Shown: positions 60,131 to 64,000 of the stretch, piece by piece
Layout of the letters: every line of letters begins with the position of its first letter
Numbering within the stretch: position 1 is the stretch's first letter
NCBI RefSeq assembly: GCF_003590095.1
Contig: NC_039490.1
Coordinates: forward strand, 6,279,834 to 6,343,833
Direction: 5' to 3'
DNA from: Trichoplusia ni
Lineage: Eukaryota > Arthropoda > Insecta > Lepidoptera > Noctuidae
Length of the DNA: 64,000 nucleotides
Made by a program: the position numbers and the translations under genes
The notes under the pieces: model-generated
Told to the model about the DNA's origin: nothing
Seen by the model: the letters and a program-made list of their open reading frames with translations, nothing else
Databases searched by the model: none

Positions 60131-61021
60131 AACAGAAAAAAAACAGTGTGCGATTAAGAAACGGAACACTTCTTAAAGTTATATTTATAAACATAGCATT
60201 ATAAATTAAAATTTACTGCGCAGCTACCAACTGTTAACTTAATACGGTGTTTTATACCTTGACGGATCACGGGCGTAATAATCACAGATGTTACACGACT
60301 AATGGTCATCTCTTGAACGTATAATGCTACTGTTTTGTACCATAATATATTAATTCGAGTTTCTATCTCTTATACTATTTGTTACCTCTTGACTATAAAA
60401 CTTCTTGTATAAAGACTTGTTTAACAAGTTCTGCTCTTTAAAATCAAATAGATTTTATTAAATGCGTGTTCTTACTTCTTAATGAAGGTATACATTTAAT
60501 ACTGCTACAAACTCAGCATGACTATGTAAGGTCGAATTTGACAATATCTTTCTAACCGAATTATTGATAGTTTTATTTTTTGGCCAAGTAAATTTTATTA
60601 TTCTGAGTTGAATTAAACAAGAGTATTTCAAACCGAAAAATTGACTGGAAAAAGCCGTATCAAAATATGATACAAAAACGTTTTAAATAACACAGCCCTA
60701 CTCAAGACGTTTGTAACGTTTGGTATACGATGCAGTATCTAATGCATATGCGATGTTAACTAAAATGTATCTGTTGACCCACATTTTTTTGTAATTGAAT
60801 TGTTAATGTCGTAATTAAATAACACATGAGGCCAATTTACAAATGTATGTATCGTTCAATTTATAAATATACCACGTTTGTATTCGTTATGCGTTCAGAC
60901 GTTGTAATGTAGGTTAGTTTCAATGCTTAGGTGGCATGTGACTTAGCTGATTGAATACACCTGATTGTTAAGAAGCAATTTAAAAAAGGTTCGGATTTCA
61001 AAACGTCTTATTCTCTATAGT
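60131..61021. other. AT-rich DNA, no gene recognised
   Basis: No ORF, repeat or motif that I can support. Confidence 0.4.
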
Positions 61022-61088
61022 AATTAAATGATGCAACAGTCTACTCACACGTATTTGTCGGGATTACCCGACTAGTTTTGGAACCAAT
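61022..61088 (+). repeat. Interspersed repeat, copy B (matches 299-368)
   Basis: Shares ordered blocks with copy A: TTAAATGATG, CTACTCAC, GTCGGG, CCCGACTAGTTTTGGAACCA. It lies 105 bp before the second gap, suggesting that the gap falls in repeated sequence. Confidence 0.55.
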
Positions 61089-61192
61089 TCTTAATGAAAT
61101 CAAGCAATCGGAAACATCGTTTTAATGGGTAAAAAAAACTTATTTCATTCTTACTTAGTTACGTGTTTAATACACTTGAGTTGAATAGAAAA

Positions 61193-62192
61193 NNNNNNNN
61201 NNNNNNNNNNNNNNNNNNNNNNNNNNNNNNNNNNNNNNNNNNNNNNNNNNNNNNNNNNNNNNNNNNNNNNNNNNNNNNNNNNNNNNNNNNNNNNNNNNNN
61301 NNNNNNNNNNNNNNNNNNNNNNNNNNNNNNNNNNNNNNNNNNNNNNNNNNNNNNNNNNNNNNNNNNNNNNNNNNNNNNNNNNNNNNNNNNNNNNNNNNNN
61401 NNNNNNNNNNNNNNNNNNNNNNNNNNNNNNNNNNNNNNNNNNNNNNNNNNNNNNNNNNNNNNNNNNNNNNNNNNNNNNNNNNNNNNNNNNNNNNNNNNNN
61501 NNNNNNNNNNNNNNNNNNNNNNNNNNNNNNNNNNNNNNNNNNNNNNNNNNNNNNNNNNNNNNNNNNNNNNNNNNNNNNNNNNNNNNNNNNNNNNNNNNNN
61601 NNNNNNNNNNNNNNNNNNNNNNNNNNNNNNNNNNNNNNNNNNNNNNNNNNNNNNNNNNNNNNNNNNNNNNNNNNNNNNNNNNNNNNNNNNNNNNNNNNNN
61701 NNNNNNNNNNNNNNNNNNNNNNNNNNNNNNNNNNNNNNNNNNNNNNNNNNNNNNNNNNNNNNNNNNNNNNNNNNNNNNNNNNNNNNNNNNNNNNNNNNNN
61801 NNNNNNNNNNNNNNNNNNNNNNNNNNNNNNNNNNNNNNNNNNNNNNNNNNNNNNNNNNNNNNNNNNNNNNNNNNNNNNNNNNNNNNNNNNNNNNNNNNNN
61901 NNNNNNNNNNNNNNNNNNNNNNNNNNNNNNNNNNNNNNNNNNNNNNNNNNNNNNNNNNNNNNNNNNNNNNNNNNNNNNNNNNNNNNNNNNNNNNNNNNNN
62001 NNNNNNNNNNNNNNNNNNNNNNNNNNNNNNNNNNNNNNNNNNNNNNNNNNNNNNNNNNNNNNNNNNNNNNNNNNNNNNNNNNNNNNNNNNNNNNNNNNNN
62101 NNNNNNNNNNNNNNNNNNNNNNNNNNNNNNNNNNNNNNNNNNNNNNNNNNNNNNNNNNNNNNNNNNNNNNNNNNNNNNNNNNNNNNNNNNNN
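61193..62192. other. Assembly gap (1000 N)
   Basis: Exactly 1000 N; true size unknown. ORFs spanning it are artefacts. Confidence 0.99.
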
Positions 62193-64000
62193 TATAACAA
62201 TAGGTTTAAGTGCACCGGCAAATGGAACGGTAGAAACTCGGCTGGCGAGGTCGGGGCAGGCGGCGCAAGCGACGATAATGGACGCCTTTCTCACAGAGAA
62301 AAAAACTTGTTAGTGGTTGCGCCCGCAATGAATGTCGCAAGGAAACAGTCGCTATTGGAATTGGAAAACAAACTGACTATAACGGCAATCACGACAACTT
62401 GCTGCATCTCCACAAGGAATTTAAACTCTTGAAATATTGAAAACTATTCAGTCAAGTCGACCTTTAAAAGCTTATAAAAGTCTTTTATATACCAACGCCT
62501 CTTCGATTCAATTTAAACCGTAATGGCTTTTGTTTCATCAGAAATCTTGGAAACTTTGTTATCGTTTTTGTTCAATAAGGCGAAATGGGTAAGGTTTTTT
62601 AGCTTACAGAATATAATATGAGTACAATTTGGACATAGTTGTGTTATCCTTATTCCCTGATACAACCCGCATGAGACTTATTGGACATTCTCGTCCACCC
62701 TCTTCGTCGTATCTAAACAATTTGTTTAAACGACGACGAGGTCAGTGCCGATCGTAAACATAACTCTTAAACCTTCGGACGTTATCAAGGCTCCCACAAT
62801 GCCACAATTGAGTACATTTTTTTGTTGTTCGTCAAAAAAATCAATATGCTCGAGGGAATTTTCGTTTATCATTGCCTGTTTTTGTCATTTACGCGTTAAA
62901 CCTCTTAAATGTAAAGGTCTCTCTCTTACAAAATTAATTCTCTAAAAAACTCCTTTAGAGGAAACCTCATCAGTTCTACGATTATTAGATACAATATTTT
63001 GGCACACCCAGTCACCATCTGCTGAGGATGACACTTTGTATGTAAAAGAGAATATGCGTGACTCAAACAAAGCTATGTAATTTGAACTCTAGCCAGCTCT
63101 CTGTTCAATAGAATTGGATTTCTAAATTCGTTATCTTTAGAAGGTTTTCTTCCGTACCTAATATGACTTTGTCAACGAAATATACTCCAAATATATCTCA
63201 ATACAATATAGTGTATGCTTGCGTAACAGGCGCACTTAAAGGTGAATAAATTCAATCTTCAAATAATTGGTTATTGTCTCCACTTAGTTTGAGTGCGTCA
63301 CACGCTCCGATAGACGAGGCGGCGTCGCTCTAGCTGAGACGCTCGCAACGGTGTCTGCAACAAGGACAGGGTACAAATAAAGTAATATAGACAGCTGTAT
63401 TTGGAGGTTCAAGAATATAGTCGACGAATTATACGAGCGACTCCCGGCGACCCATAAACCTGCGGCCATAACTAGAAAGACCACTTTAAGGATGTATGCT
63501 CGCTGCACAGTTGGAGTTGCCGATTTATGGTTGTCACTGGCTGACTTCCAGAAATAGTAAAATGTATCACCCTCTTGTTTTCACTCACGCGTAAAGTACA
63601 TTTGGCTTGTAAACTAACTTCCTTGTTTAAATTTATCAGACACGTAACTTTGTAACATCAATCTGTGACCAATGTCTTTTGAGCACGACATTCCGAAATT
63701 TTGATCGTAACGATCTGACGTGCCTATTCACCATTTGGGGTTGGCGAGACGGCCTGACATAGCAACAGCGACTGCTTTGTCAGTTCATCTACCAACATTG
63801 TCTAAAATTCAATTATCGTCATGGTAATTAAACATAGTATCGAGGTGGTCTCGCGACTGCACGCCCGACACTCGCGAATGCTTTGCAGAAATTCGCGAAA
63901 CGCGACGCGTCGTACGCCGCCGCGTGATGTATTTACGATGTTCTGCTTCGTGTAACGGTAGACTAGATTCCAATACCGACAAAATTATGCCATTTAACAC
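62193..64000. other. AT-rich DNA with no gene recognised
   Basis: Small ORFs (62745-62945, 63284-63508, 63809 to the end) lack supporting features. A mildly GC-rich patch occurs at 63295-63360. Confidence 0.4.

Noticed and set aside
61151..62294. Long frames across the second gap
   Set aside because: Same artefact; no coding signal on either side of the N run.
1..64000. CRISPR arrays, operons, bacterial-type promoters or ribosome binding sites
   Set aside because: The window is spliced animal DNA; no regularly spaced direct repeats or prokaryotic gene organisation were seen.

Overview
The window is eukaryotic and almost certainly from a moth or butterfly. The DNA is AT-rich with spliced genes. 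It carries several interspersed repeats that I recognise from lepidopteran genomes: Helitron 3' ends finishing in CTAG, a tRNA-derived SINE present twice, and fragments of other common moth repeats. The NF-YA protein has an insect-type sequence. Two runs of exactly 1000 N (2145-3144 and 61193-62192) are scaffold gaps. No species can be named from the sequence alone.

Layout. 1-4.7 kb: repeats, then the 3' end of a plus-strand coiled-coil gene whose upstream part is lost in the first gap. 4.7-8.9 kb: intergenic DNA with a 2-kb foldback element (6541-8556) that has near-identical inverted arms. 8.9-12.3 kb: a minus-strand locus with two consecutive reading frames, an 81-aa coiled-coil ORF and a 325-aa NTF2-like protein; the spliced frames are separated by a single nucleotide. 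13.1-13.5 kb: a head-to-head promoter region holding a possible 95-aa membrane-protein ORF and a cluster of CCAAT boxes. 14.0-17.1 kb: the complete NF-YA gene on the plus strand, nine coding exons and 303 aa. 18.4-32.2 kb: a complete 15-exon minus-strand gene for an 833-aa type I membrane protein that I assign to the KIAA1549/DUF3827 family. Its 4.1-kb intron 13 holds a broken, 5'-truncated Jockey/CR1-like LINE in the antisense direction. A perfect RFX X-box lies about 265 bp upstream of the start codon.

33.1-64 kb: probably the 5' part of one large plus-strand gene. It has a noncoding first-exon region near 33.2-33.7 kb and a 63-aa N-terminal coding exon at 41.16 kb with a basic motif resembling a nuclear localisation signal. 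The rest is long intron-like AT-rich DNA with a SINE, a Helitron, repeat fragments and two GC-rich islands (56.5 and 59.3 kb) that could be enhancers or alternative promoters.

All exon structures were assembled by hand from splice signals and frame phase. For NF-YA and the KIAA1549-like gene every exon junction keeps the frame, which is strong support. The most interesting points are the X-box next to a homologue of a photoreceptor-cilium protein, the near-abutting double-ORF transcript, the CCAAT cluster beside the gene for a CCAAT-binding subunit, and the young foldback element.
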